Below the pieces are notes generated by a model, which did not search any database, was not told where the DNA came from, and was given only the letters and a program-made list of their open reading frames with translations. The translations under genes were made by a program, and so were the position numbers. Below are positions 1 to 6,219 of a stretch of 11,761 nt of DNA, in pieces; positions within the stretch are counted from its first letter, which is position 1; each line of letters opens with the position of its first letter. Source of the DNA: Clostridia bacterium (lineage in GTDB: Bacteria; Bacillota; Clostridia; Christensenellales; CAG-1252); NCBI GenBank assembly GCA_009928745.1, contig SACC01000020.1, forward strand, positions 1 to 11,761, read 5' to 3'.

Positions 1-1
1 C

Positions 2-145
2 TCCACGTTCATCTACCGTGAAGGGTTCTCGTACTTCAATCTGGGAAGAGCTTCCACAGCCTCGCTGCTTACCTTGCTGGTTGTCTCCCTGATCTCCCTG
101 GTCTACATCAAAAAGATACTGCAAGAGGATGGCCCCAATGCTTAA
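2..145 (+). CDS. Sugar ABC transporter permease, MalF/UgpA-like, C-terminal end (partial)
   Basis: Only the last 47 codons lie in the window; the frame is open from base 2 to a TAA at 143-145. The peptide contains TFIYREGFSYFNLGRAST followed by a hydrophobic helix and a short basic tail (KKILQED). This is typical of the last transmembrane segment of CUT1-family sugar permeases, the inner-membrane channel subunit that pairs with a MalG-type partner, a solute-binding protein and an ATPase. The next reading frame begins inside this gene (ATG at 138) and looks like the MalG-type partner, which is the usual order in such operons. Base composition is higher in GC than everything right of about 1100, so it probably does not come from the same genome as the main block. 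The family call is from pattern recognition of the C-terminal motif. Confidence 0.75.
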   Translation, partial: STFIYREGFSYFNLGRASTASLLTLLVVSLISLVYIKKILQEDGPNA

Positions 146-338
146 GGTAAAAACGAAACAGAACAACCCGATTTTTTGGATTTTTGTCCTCGTCATGCTG
201 GTCATCACCCTCTTTCCTGTCTATTGGATACTCGTTACCTCCTTGAAGAACCCTTTGGAGGTCGTGCTTCCCAATCCGACCCTTGTCCCGAAGGCACCCA
301 CGCTACAGAACTATGTCGCCGTCCTGCAATCGGGCTTT
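138..338 (+). pseudogene. Fragment 1: N-terminus of a MalG-type sugar ABC permease
   Basis: The sequence shows a short basic N-terminus (MLKVKTKQNN), one strongly hydrophobic helix and the characteristic FPVYWILVTSLKNPLE followed by PTLQNYVAVL. CUT1 permeases of this class have this opening and then five more helices and an EAA loop, all of which are missing. Fragment 1 overlaps the end of the upstream permease by 8 bases, as is common in sugar ABC operons, so fragment 1 and the gene at 2-145 belong together. Similarity to an ABC permease stops around the phenylalanine encoded at 336-338. Confidence 0.65.
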
Positions 339-920
339 CTCAGCCATCCCGGCAGCCTGATGAATGTCGGCATCATCTTTGGCGCGTTGCTTGCGGCGCT
401 GCTTGCCAGTCAGTTCAAGTTTAAGAAAATCAAAAGCTGGCGCCAGGTGATTGCCGCCGTGACCCTTGCCATGACGGTGGAGATCGCCACGATTCTCGGC
501 TGGGGCTGGCTGTCGGACCGTATCGGCAGGAAAACGCTCTACTATATTGGCGTGACCGGCATGGCGCTGGTCGCCTTCCCGTTCTTCTGGCTGCTACAAA
601 TGCATAGCTTCCCGGCGATTCTGCTGGCGATGCTGCTGGCGCTGCCGGTATGTCACGGGGCGATGATCGCCGCCCAGCCGTGCATGATGGTGGAGCTGTT
701 TCCAGTTGAAGTGCGCTATACCGGTCTGGCGCTGGGCCACGAGATTGGCGCCGTTATCTCCGGCGGGATAAGCCCGATGCTGGCGGTCGCATTTTTAATG
801 AAATGGGACAGCTACGTCCCGGTGGCGCTGATGCTGCTGGCCTTTGCACTGCTGGCCCTGGTGGCGCTGTTCAGCATTCGTCATCCCGCGACGCCGCGCC
901 AGCAGCAGCCGGCGCTGTAA
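138..920 (+). CDS. Mosaic reading frame: ABC sugar permease + YeeE/YedE piece + MFS symporter C-terminus
   Basis: A single open frame of 260 codons built from three unrelated membrane-protein pieces. Residues 1-67 look like the N-terminus of a MalG-type sugar permease: one transmembrane helix containing LFPVYWILVTSLKNP, then the periplasmic PTLQNYVAVL stretch. Residues about 68-107 (PGSLMNVGIIFGALLAALL to SWRQVIAA) match the pattern of YeeE/YedE sulfur-compound transport proteins. Residues about 108-260 look like the second half of a metabolite:H+ symporter related to ShiA, including the cytoplasmic loop WLSDRIGRKT and four or five further helices. An ATG at 129 is also in frame, but the AGAGG at 124-128 sits 9 bases before the ATG at 138 and only 0 bases before 129, so 138 is the better start. 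No piece is complete, and the product cannot be a working transporter of any of the three families. A chimeric molecule or assembly join is more likely than a natural gene. Confidence 0.6.
   Translation: MLKVKTKQNNPIFWIFVLVMLVITLFPVYWILVTSLKNPLEVVLPNPTLVPKAPTLQNYVAVLQSGFLSHPGSLMNVGIIFGALLAALLASQFKFKKIKSWRQVIAAVTLAMTVEIATILGWGWLSDRIGRKTLYYIGVTGMALVAFPFFWLLQMHSFPAILLAMLLALPVCHGAMIAAQPCMMVELFPVEVRYTGLALGHEIGAVISGGISPMLAVAFLMKWDSYVPVALMLLAFALLALVALFSIRHPATPRQQQPAL
339..458 (+). pseudogene. Fragment 2: internal piece of a YeeE/YedE family membrane protein
   Basis: About 40 codons read SHPGSLMNVGIIFGALLAAL, a short basic stretch (KFKKIK), then SWRQVIAA. From memory of the YeeE/YedE (sulphur transport) family this is the helix preceding the conserved loop that normally continues with GG(L/I)LMGYGAR and a cysteine-containing FGCN motif. 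Here the sequence turns away just before that loop, so the functional cysteine region is absent. The exact edges are uncertain by several codons on each side. The assignment rests on a short stretch and should be treated as likely, not certain. Confidence 0.5.
459..920 (+). pseudogene. Fragment 3: C-terminal half of a metabolite:H+ symporter (MFS)
   Basis: The segment contains the loop between helices 8 and 9 (WLSDRIGRKT, the second copy of the MFS A-motif) and the PCMMVELFPVEVRYTGLALG stretch seen in the metabolite:H+ symporter family that includes ShiA and ProP. Closely spaced hydrophobic helices follow, and the protein ends in RHPATPRQQQPAL before a TAA at 918-920. The N-terminal half (helices 1 to 7) is missing. 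GC-rich third codon positions and leucine coded mainly by CTG point to an enterobacterial donor such as a Klebsiella or Enterobacter relative, which is an inference from composition. It shares no apparent origin with the Clostridia-like genes further right. Confidence 0.7.
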
Positions 921-1138
921 ATCCCTTCGGATCGGTCCGCAGGGATGCGCGCCGCTCCGGCAACCAGAACCACCGGCTGAGGCGATTGCCTGCCGCCGCT
1001 CTGATAAATTTAATTTTAAACAAAACAATGAATAAACAGGCACTTATTGCCGAGAAATAAAAAATATTTCCACGCCACAATAACGCTTAATTATTATTCA
1101 TATATCAGTATGTTTGGTTTATCAGAAAGGCAATATTT
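921..1138. other. Gene-free stretch spanning the composition change
   Basis: These 218 bases hold no gene that I can support. The first part (to about 1000) is GC-rich and resembles the preceding symporter fragment; from about 1005 the sequence becomes strongly AT-rich. A 10-codon frame MNKQALIAEK at 1028-1060 has no convincing ribosome binding site. The ribosome binding site AGAAAGG (1124-1130) for the next gene lies at the right end, so the join to the Clostridia-like block must be upstream of about 1120. I see no transposon end, tRNA or clear terminator here. Confidence 0.5.
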
Positions 1139-2155
1139 ATGAAAAAACTCCTTCTCGGTTTGCTAGTAACAGCGGTCGCGCTTATTGCGCTTTTACCGCT
1201 CTTTGCATGCAAAGACGGGAAGGAATATATATTTGAGCTTAATGAAGACAATTTTTACGCTAACTGGATGCAGGGCTTAAACGAAGATACTCTATTAAAA
1301 AATGTTGTTATGCCCGGCGCGCACGACGCGGCAACTGCGAATACAGACATATACGAAGAGCAATTAACGCCGCCCAATTCCAATAAAATGCTTGAATTCT
1401 TTATAGAGAAGACAAAATGTCAAAGCGCTTCGATTCTTGACCTTATGATGCGCGGCGCAAGATATTTTGACCTTAGAGTAACTAAGGATTCTAACGGCGT
1501 ATTGTTTACCTATCACAGTAGCGTAAATTTTCAGCCCTGGGAAGACGTAGTTGCCGAAATCGCCGAGTATCTCAAGAGAGGCAAGGATTTTTTGGTGCTT
1601 GACTTCCAGCATTTTGAGAATGGCGCGCAAGCGGAAGCATTGCAGGTGTTTATGCAGGCAATAGATTTTGAAAAATACGCGCTGACAGTTGATAACGATT
1701 TAGACACATTGACTTTAAGCGACATAAAGACTAGCGGCAAACGATTCGCGGTAATATGGTCGAGAAGTACAAGCCTAGCGCCGCAATATCTTTTTGCCCG
1801 CAGTCAATGGTTGTATAGCCCTTATGCGCAGGAAAAGCATTATTCTCCGCAAACACTTATTGATCATCTTGATAATTATTATAACAGCTTCGACGGTCAC
1901 GGCTTGTTCGTGCTACAGTCGCAATGTTCTTCTAACACAAATACCAATCCGCGCGAGCTAGAGAACGGTATGGAGCCGCTTGCCAACAATTATTTGTTGA
2001 ACATAAGCGAAGAACAGCTTAATAAAACTAACATAGTGATGCGTGACTTTGTGGATGAAGGTGACAAAATAGCCATAATATTAAGCGTCAATCTAAGAAA
2101 AAATCAGGTCAAACAAGAGTATCTGCATCTATTCGAATACAACGAAGGGAATTAG
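1139..2155 (+). CDS. Secreted PI-PLC X-domain phosphodiesterase lipoprotein
   Basis: A 338-residue protein with a lipoprotein signal peptide: MKK, a hydrophobic core, and the lipobox LFAC with the lipidated cysteine at residue 24. It is therefore expected to be anchored on the outer face of the cell membrane. The mature part carries the bacterial phosphatidylinositol-specific phospholipase C X domain. VMPGAHDA holds the first catalytic histidine (H62) with D63; RYFDLRV holds D111 and R113; and TYHSS holds the second histidine (H126). These match the His-Asp, Asp-x-Arg and His set of the Bacillus enzyme. LVLDFQHF (151-159) follows as the next core strand. The family cleaves phosphoinositides or glycosyl-phosphatidylinositol; the real substrate in this organism is unknown. 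The start is supported by AGAAAGG 8 bases upstream. A 4-base gap to the next gene suggests co-transcription with the HD hydrolase. Confidence 0.85.
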   Translation: MKKLLLGLLVTAVALIALLPLFACKDGKEYIFELNEDNFYANWMQGLNEDTLLKNVVMPGAHDAATANTDIYEEQLTPPNSNKMLEFFIEKTKCQSASILDLMMRGARYFDLRVTKDSNGVLFTYHSSVNFQPWEDVVAEIAEYLKRGKDFLVLDFQHFENGAQAEALQVFMQAIDFEKYALTVDNDLDTLTLSDIKTSGKRFAVIWSRSTSLAPQYLFARSQWLYSPYAQEKHYSPQTLIDHLDNYYNSFDGHGLFVLQSQCSSNTNTNPRELENGMEPLANNYLLNISEEQLNKTNIVMRDFVDEGDKIAIILSVNLRKNQVKQEYLHLFEYNEGN

Positions 2156-2159
2156 TAAT

Positions 2160-3362
2160 ATGTATCTAAAATTGAGCAAAACAGTGGAAAAAAAGATTAC
2201 CGAGGATCGCGCAAAGGGTATTTTATCCAAGGCGTATACCAAGGACGGCGACGTATACCGCAAATATCCTAACCTAGATAAGGAGAGCGTATTGCGTCCG
2301 TCTTTCGTGAGAGATATCAGTAAAATATTGAACTGCGTATATTATAACCGTTACGCCGACAAAACACAGGTGTTTTCTCTTTATCGCAATGACGATATTT
2401 CAAGACGCTCCCTGCATGTGCAGCTCGTGTCCAGAATTGCCCGCGATATAGGCGCGCTGCTAGGACTCAATCTGCATTTAATCGAAGCAATAGCGCTCGG
2501 TCATGATCTCGGGCATACTCCTTTCGGGCATAAGGGAGAGGAAATACTCTCAAAGATATATTTTGAGCATACGGGCAGATATTTTTTGCATAATGTGCAA
2601 AGCGTAAGAGTACTTCATAAAATCTTTCCTTCTAATATTAGTTTGCAGACTTTGGACGGTATATTGTGTCATAACGGCGAGAGGGAAATGAAGAATTATA
2701 AACCGCAAAATAACAAAGGTTTTGATGAGTTCGATAATAGGATTGAAGAATGTTACCTTGATTGTAATAAAGTAAAAAAGCTGGTACCCTCAACGCTTGA
2801 GGGCTGTGTGGTAAGAATATCCGATATTATTGCATATCTTGGCAAAGACCGTCAGGATGCGGGAAGGGCAAAAATTCAATTTGACAGCAGTATAGAAGGG
2901 CTTAACGGCGAATTAATCAATAATATTATAGTCAGTCTTATAGAAAACAGCTATGGGAAGGACTATATAATAATATCTGATGAAGAATATGCCCGTATTC
3001 AAAAAGCCAAGGAAGATAACAATTCCATGATATACAAAAGCGCGCAGCTGCAAAAAATGTATGAGCCGCTAGAGCCGATGTTCAGAAATATTTATGAAAA
3101 AATGCTTGCCGATTTGCTGGACAAAAAAAGAGATAGTTTAGTATACGATCACCATATTGACTATGTAAAACGGCATAGAGTTTCATATATTGAGCATACA
3201 GATTACGAAAAGGAAGAGCCTAATCAGCTAGTTGTAGACTATATCGCCAGTATGACCGATGATTATTTTATCGATTTGCACAGCTTCCTTTTTCCGGAGA
3301 GTCCGCACAAACTAGAATATATTACCTATTTTGGCAATAAAAAAAGGATATCGGCAATATAA
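2160..3362 (+). CDS. HD-domain dGTPase-like phosphohydrolase
   Basis: A 400-residue cytoplasmic protein of the HD superfamily most like deoxyguanosine triphosphate triphosphohydrolases, which cut dNTPs to the nucleoside and tripolyphosphate. The metal-binding set is visible: H86 (SLHVQLVSRIAR), H115-D116 in the signature GHDLGHTPFGHKGE, and D222 in RISDIIAYLGKD. H119, H124 and the FLHNVQSVRVL segment (142-152) are also typical of the dGTPase branch. The C-terminal third (about 240-400) is rich in charged helices and I do not recognise it. The ribosome binding site GAAGGGA (2144-2150) lies inside the end of the upstream PI-PLC gene, so the two are probably one operon. A role in dNTP pool control is inferred from the family; related HD enzymes act on other nucleotides. 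Confidence 0.8.
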   Translation: MYLKLSKTVEKKITEDRAKGILSKAYTKDGDVYRKYPNLDKESVLRPSFVRDISKILNCVYYNRYADKTQVFSLYRNDDISRRSLHVQLVSRIARDIGALLGLNLHLIEAIALGHDLGHTPFGHKGEEILSKIYFEHTGRYFLHNVQSVRVLHKIFPSNISLQTLDGILCHNGEREMKNYKPQNNKGFDEFDNRIEECYLDCNKVKKLVPSTLEGCVVRISDIIAYLGKDRQDAGRAKIQFDSSIEGLNGELINNIIVSLIENSYGKDYIIISDEEYARIQKAKEDNNSMIYKSAQLQKMYEPLEPMFRNIYEKMLADLLDKKRDSLVYDHHIDYVKRHRVSYIEHTDYEKEEPNQLVVDYIASMTDDYFIDLHSFLFPESPHKLEYITYFGNKKRISAI

Positions 3363-3365
3363 GTC

Positions 3366-3387
3366 AATGATTAATTATTAATTCATT
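3366..3387 (+). terminator. Weak AT-rich hairpin after the HD gene
   Basis: AATGATTAA (3366-3374) can pair with TTAATTCATT (3378-3387) if one T is bulged, leaving a 3-base loop. It begins 3 bases after the HD gene stop and is followed by a T-rich run (TTTCTTT). It could end transcription of the PI-PLC/HD pair, but an AT-only stem is weak. The rest of the 128-base gap to the convergent minus-strand gene is AT-rich and shows nothing else I can support. Confidence 0.3.
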
Positions 3388-3490
3388 AGTTTCTTTAGAT
3401 ATAATTAAATAATTCCGATTATTAGATATTAATCAAGTTATTGTACTCTATACTTTTGTAATAATTAATATGGATAGCAAGTAATATAAT

Positions 3491-4816
3491 TTATACTTTT
3501 ATAGGGAACAACTTTAGCTGAGTACCGCGCGGAGTCAGTATTATGCAGTCGCCTTGAGGCGAGAGCTTACCTTGACGGTAAGTTTCTATGTCCGAAAACT
3601 TAAGCGGCGATACTTTATAGCTTGCTGAAATATAGAACCATCTATTGTAATAATATTGCTCCAAAACAAACGGCTGTTTAAACTCGCCGTTAATCACAGT
3701 ATCAATATTGTAGGCGCAATTATCGGTAATAGGCATTGCGTTGAACTCGCGTGTTAATAGAGAATTAACAATAGCGTATTTGAGATTATACTTTTTTTCT
3801 GCGATAGTCGTAACTGTAGGAATAGTCACAGTAGGCGCTATCTCATTGAACACCAAAATGCTTGATGTGGAAAAGCCTTTATTATTAAGCTGCGTATTGC
3901 GCTTAAGGCTTACCGCCTCAATAACCTGCGCTTCTACCACTTGTTTTATCAAATTGAATACAGACAGCCCATTTTTGTTAGAGATACCTATAATATATTT
4001 TAGAATATAATCTGATATGAGCGCGGCGTCGCTCGCGCTAAAGCCGATATATTCGGTTGTTGCTTTGTAGCGCGCGCTAAGTGTTGTTATACGTTCGGCA
4101 AGCTCGTTTCTTGTTACCGGTTGAACGGTAATTCTTTCTTTAAGCATTATTTCATAGAGATTACATTCAAGAATAGAGCAGTATAATTTGTTAATTTCAT
4201 CAGTTTCGCCGGACGCATTTTGGATAAAGCTCATTGCGTTGGAGCCATTGAACTCCCACCAGGTATTGTAATCCTTGCGGTCAAAGAACTCTCCCCATAA
4301 CCAGCCTTCGTAGTCCTCGCCCATATTGATATAAGCTGCGTACATGATATTCTGCACAGCCTTATAATTTATATATTCACTGAGCAAGGTATCTGAAATA
4401 TTGGTAAGATATTTGTTATTGAGAGTAAAATAATCCGGAACAGTTGATTGTTTTTCCAGATAATAATATAAGGTGCCATAACAAGCGGCTAGCCTGCCTA
4501 GAAGTTCGTAGGAAAACGTATTAAATTGTCTCTCCAGTTTACTCTCCAGCTCAACGGGAAAAACAGCGGGTTTGTAGACGGCATAAAGAAAATCTACGTC
4601 TCTAATATTAAGAGGATAAAGGGAAAACGGGGCGTTGCCTCCGTCGTCGCCTGCGGTATTGCCGGTCCCTGTCCTTATCACTGTATCATTATTTAGCAAA
4701 GCAATATTTAACGCGTTGGCGGCAGCATCCGCGTCTTTAAGCGAAATATAGCTAAGAACTCCGTTTATTGAGATAATTACTACAAGTATTAGTAGCACTG
4801 TTATTATTCTACTCAT
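3491..4816 (-). CDS. Uncharacterised 441-residue membrane-anchored or secreted protein
   Basis: I do not recognise the family. The N-terminus has one hydrophobic segment (residues 4-24, RIITVLLILVVIISINGVLS) with no lipobox cysteine, so it is either an uncleaved anchor or a signal peptide. A short flexible stretch rich in Gly, Thr and Asp follows (about 48-62). The body is aromatic-rich, with many Tyr and Trp residues (for example GWLWGEFFDRKDYNTWWEF at 171-189), and is predicted to be mostly helical up to about 300. The last 140 residues look more beta-like, ending in ILTPRGTQLKLFPIKV. The start is supported by GGGAG at 4826-4830 and by an extended -10 promoter just upstream. It is transcribed toward the HD gene. 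An extracytoplasmic role is inferred only from the N-terminal segment. Confidence 0.75.
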   Translation of the reverse strand: MSRIITVLLILVVIISINGVLSYISLKDADAAANALNIALLNNDTVIRTGTGNTAGDDGGNAPFSLYPLNIRDVDFLYAVYKPAVFPVELESKLERQFNTFSYELLGRLAACYGTLYYYLEKQSTVPDYFTLNNKYLTNISDTLLSEYINYKAVQNIMYAAYINMGEDYEGWLWGEFFDRKDYNTWWEFNGSNAMSFIQNASGETDEINKLYCSILECNLYEIMLKERITVQPVTRNELAERITTLSARYKATTEYIGFSASDAALISDYILKYIIGISNKNGLSVFNLIKQVVEAQVIEAVSLKRNTQLNNKGFSTSSILVFNEIAPTVTIPTVTTIAEKKYNLKYAIVNSLLTREFNAMPITDNCAYNIDTVINGEFKQPFVLEQYYYNRWFYISASYKVSPLKFSDIETYRQGKLSPQGDCIILTPRGTQLKLFPIKV

Positions 4817-4835
4817 AACGATAATCTCCCACCAT

Positions 4836-4844
4836 ATTATACCA
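4836..4844 (-). promoter_or_regulatory. Extended -10 promoter for the 441-residue protein gene
   Basis: On the minus strand the sequence reads TGGTATAAT, a perfect TATAAT (plus-strand 4836-4841) preceded by the TG of an extended -10 element (4843-4844). No hexamer resembling TTGACA sits 16 to 18 bases upstream, which fits an extended -10 promoter. The predicted start of transcription is near 4829, so the leader would be only about 13 bases and the GGGAG ribosome binding site would lie at its very 5' end. Confidence 0.6.
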
Positions 4845-4849
4845 TAAAA

Positions 4850-4873
4850 AAAGGATGTGATGGAACATCCTTT
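4850..4873 (-). terminator. Rho-independent terminator after the 180-residue protein gene
   Basis: AAAGGATGT and ACATCCTTT form a perfect 9-base-pair stem with a 6-base loop. Read on the minus strand, the stem runs into a continuous T tract (TTTTTTT including the stem end). It lies 45 bases past the stop of the minus-strand gene at 4918-5460. The T tract leads directly into the extended -10 promoter of the next minus-strand gene, so one gene is shut off and the next started within about 40 bases. Confidence 0.8.
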
Positions 4874-4917
4874 ATAAAAATTTAATAATTAAAGTTTTAA
4901 CTATGTTAATAGTTGAG

Positions 4918-5460
4918 TTAGTGGGTATATCTTGACATTAAATATTTTCTGAATTCGGATAGACTATTTTCTAGTATTTGTTGAAAATCCTTGGCAAGCG
5001 CTATCAAATCGGGGGAGAGAGTAGCGTTGGAGCCGTTGAAATTTTTTGACACTACATCAATTGCCATATTGGTGCCTTTAAGCATATGTTCTGCAATTTT
5101 ACTATCCGAACTTGAAGTAAGCATGCTAATTTTGACTGCGTTGCGCTGGAATGCCTGTCTTACGCTGCCGAAGAAATCTGAAGCGACTCCGTGAGCGCTC
5201 ATATACTTAGAGCATCTTTCGCTGATTCTCGCATAATCTTGATTGAGTCGGTCGATGTAGTTTTTGAAATCCATATTTTCCACATACTCTCTTACGACAT
5301 CAATACTTTGCATTCCGGCGATTGTCGCTTTTGAAATATCGTGCAGCATTATCTTCTCATCTTCTTTTGATACAAACTTAATAGTGCTTGTTGTCTCGTC
5401 TTTAGAATATCCCGGGGCGCTTTGATTATTATTTACTTTTTCCGCATTAAATTCATCCAT
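4918..5460 (-). CDS. Uncharacterised predicted helical-bundle protein (ferritin-like type)
   Basis: A 180-residue soluble protein with no signal peptide or membrane segment. After a polar, disordered-looking N-terminus (1-30) it is almost entirely amphipathic helix: about 32-60, 63-90, 95-135 and 150-177. The last half contains SKIAEHMLKGTNMAIDVVSK and a later LAKDFQQILENSLSEFRKYL, which recall a widespread, unnamed Clostridia family of small ferritin-like or DUF2383-like four-helix proteins. That resemblance is from memory and not proven. I see no clear ExxH di-iron ligand set, so metal binding should not be assumed. AAGGAG (5467-5472) 6 bases before the ATG supports the start. It is divergent from yabP across 77 bases and ends in a strong terminator, so it is probably a single-gene transcript. 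Confidence 0.75.
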   Translation of the reverse strand: MDEFNAEKVNNNQSAPGYSKDETTSTIKFVSKEDEKIMLHDISKATIAGMQSIDVVREYVENMDFKNYIDRLNQDYARISERCSKYMSAHGVASDFFGSVRQAFQRNAVKISMLTSSSDSKIAEHMLKGTNMAIDVVSKNFNGSNATLSPDLIALAKDFQQILENSLSEFRKYLMSRYTH

Positions 5461-5504
5461 AAAAAACTCCTTGCATTTATTATGCGGGATAATAAAAAAA
5501 ATAT

Positions 5505-5518
5505 TCTAAAAGCTTAGA
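5505..5518. repeat. Short dyad in the divergent intergenic region
   Basis: TCTAA (5505-5509) and TTAGA (5514-5518) form an inverted repeat around AAGC, in the 77 bases between the divergent 180-residue protein gene and yabP. Its location would suit an operator acting on either gene. The arms are only 5 bases in AT-rich DNA, so it could be chance. Confidence 0.2.
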
Positions 5519-5537
5519 CAAAAGAATAAATAATAAT

Positions 5538-5813
5538 ATGGATAATATTAAAGAAATCAAAGTAAAAAAGGCTCACACATTGACAATAAGCAATAAGATA
5601 TCCGTAACCGGTGTGGAAAACGTGATAAGCATGGGAGAAAAGGAAGTGGAAATCGCGCTTGCTGACAACATTTTGCAGCTCGTGGGCAACGGATTCTGCG
5701 CATTGCATCTCAATGTTGAGGAAGGTACGCTTATATTGTCGGGTGAACTCATAAGCCTCAAATACGCTCACGGCAGATCGCAGGAAGGATTTTTCAAGAG
5801 GTTGCTCAAATGA
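5538..5813 (+). CDS. yabP: Sporulation protein YabP
   Basis: A 91-residue protein covering the whole YabP/YqfC fold: HTLTISNKISVTGVENVISM, then ILQLVGNGFCALHLNVEEGTL and LILSGELISLKYAH, ending in GFFKRLLK. This matches the order of conserved blocks in Bacillus YabP (HELTL..., GV..V.SF..., GM L.IKG..LHV..L..E.G.L...G.V..L.Y). In B. subtilis yabP is a mother-cell gene of the sigma-E regulon, expressed with yabQ. Its presence points to a spore-forming host. It overlaps yabQ by 4 bases. No good ribosome binding site precedes the ATG (the upstream bases are AGAATAAATAATAAT), yet starting later would remove the conserved HTLTI block, so this start is the only sensible one. Confidence 0.88.
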   Translation: MDNIKEIKVKKAHTLTISNKISVTGVENVISMGEKEVEIALADNILQLVGNGFCALHLNVEEGTLILSGELISLKYAHGRSQEGFFKRLLK

Positions 5814-6166
5814 CGCTTGCGGGGACCAATGTTCAGCCGCTTATATTTCTGGCTGTAGTCGGCGCGGGATTAATATCCGCGCTTCTTTATTCGGGTTGCT
5901 TTGTTATACGCTACCTTACAGGCTTCAAAAGAGTTGTGGAAATGATAACCGATATATTTTTCGTGGTAATATCTGCGGGAATGTATTTTATGGCGCTTTA
6001 TTATTCGGGCTTTGGTGAAATGCGCGTTTACACTGTTTTAGGATTCCTTCTTGGGTTTTTTACCTTATATTTTTTGTTACGTCCCTTGAAGAAGATTATG
6101 CCGAAAATTAAAGTAAAGCTTGAAAAAATGCGAAAACTGCCCATTTTAAATAAAATTTTCAAATAA
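5810..6166 (+). CDS. yabQ: Spore cortex/coat membrane protein YabQ
   Basis: A 118-residue integral membrane protein with three predicted helices (about 9-31, 42-63 and 67-84) followed by a basic cytoplasmic tail (LKKIMPKIKVKLEKMRKLP). The pattern GLISALLYSGCFVIRYLTGF, then a second helix and LGFLLGFFTLYFLLRPL is that of the YabQ family, which localises to the membrane around the developing forespore and is needed for cortex formation in B. subtilis. It is clearly shorter than the roughly 210-residue Bacillus protein, as in other Clostridia. It starts within the yabP stop (ATGA), with AAGAGG (5796-5801) 8 bases upstream, so the two are translationally coupled. The divIC gene that follows yabQ in Bacillus is not here. 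Confidence 0.85.
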   Translation: MTLAGTNVQPLIFLAVVGAGLISALLYSGCFVIRYLTGFKRVVEMITDIFFVVISAGMYFMALYYSGFGEMRVYTVLGFLLGFFTLYFLLRPLKKIMPKIKVKLEKMRKLPILNKIFK

Positions 6167-6204
6167 TAAAATATCTTTAAAATTATTTATTCTCAAGGCA
6201 TATG

Positions 6205-6213
6205 TGATATAAT
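6205..6213 (+). promoter_or_regulatory. Extended -10 promoter placing the mRNA start at the ATG
   Basis: TGATATAAT contains a perfect TATAAT (6208-6213) with the TG of an extended -10 element. Only six bases (AACAGT) separate it from the ATG at 6220. Counting 7 bases from the end of the hexamer puts transcription start on the A of that ATG. There is no TTGACA-like hexamer at the right distance and no ribosome binding site, so the gene behind it is a candidate for leaderless expression. Confidence 0.6.
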
Positions 6214-6219
6214 AACAGT

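Noticed and set aside
1028..1060. Ten-codon frame MNKQALIAEK as the start of a truncated gene at the join
   Set aside because: No convincing ribosome binding site and too short to match any family; it may be chance in AT-rich sequence.
5499..5530. Sigma-E promoter for yabP (AAATATT followed by CAAAAGAA)
   Set aside because: The -10 part matches only about half of the expected bases and the spacing is short, so I would not call it without a trained model.
6161..6188. AAATAAT / ATTATTT hairpin after yabQ as a terminator
   Set aside because: Only AT pairs, a 14-base loop and no clear T tract; too weak to support.
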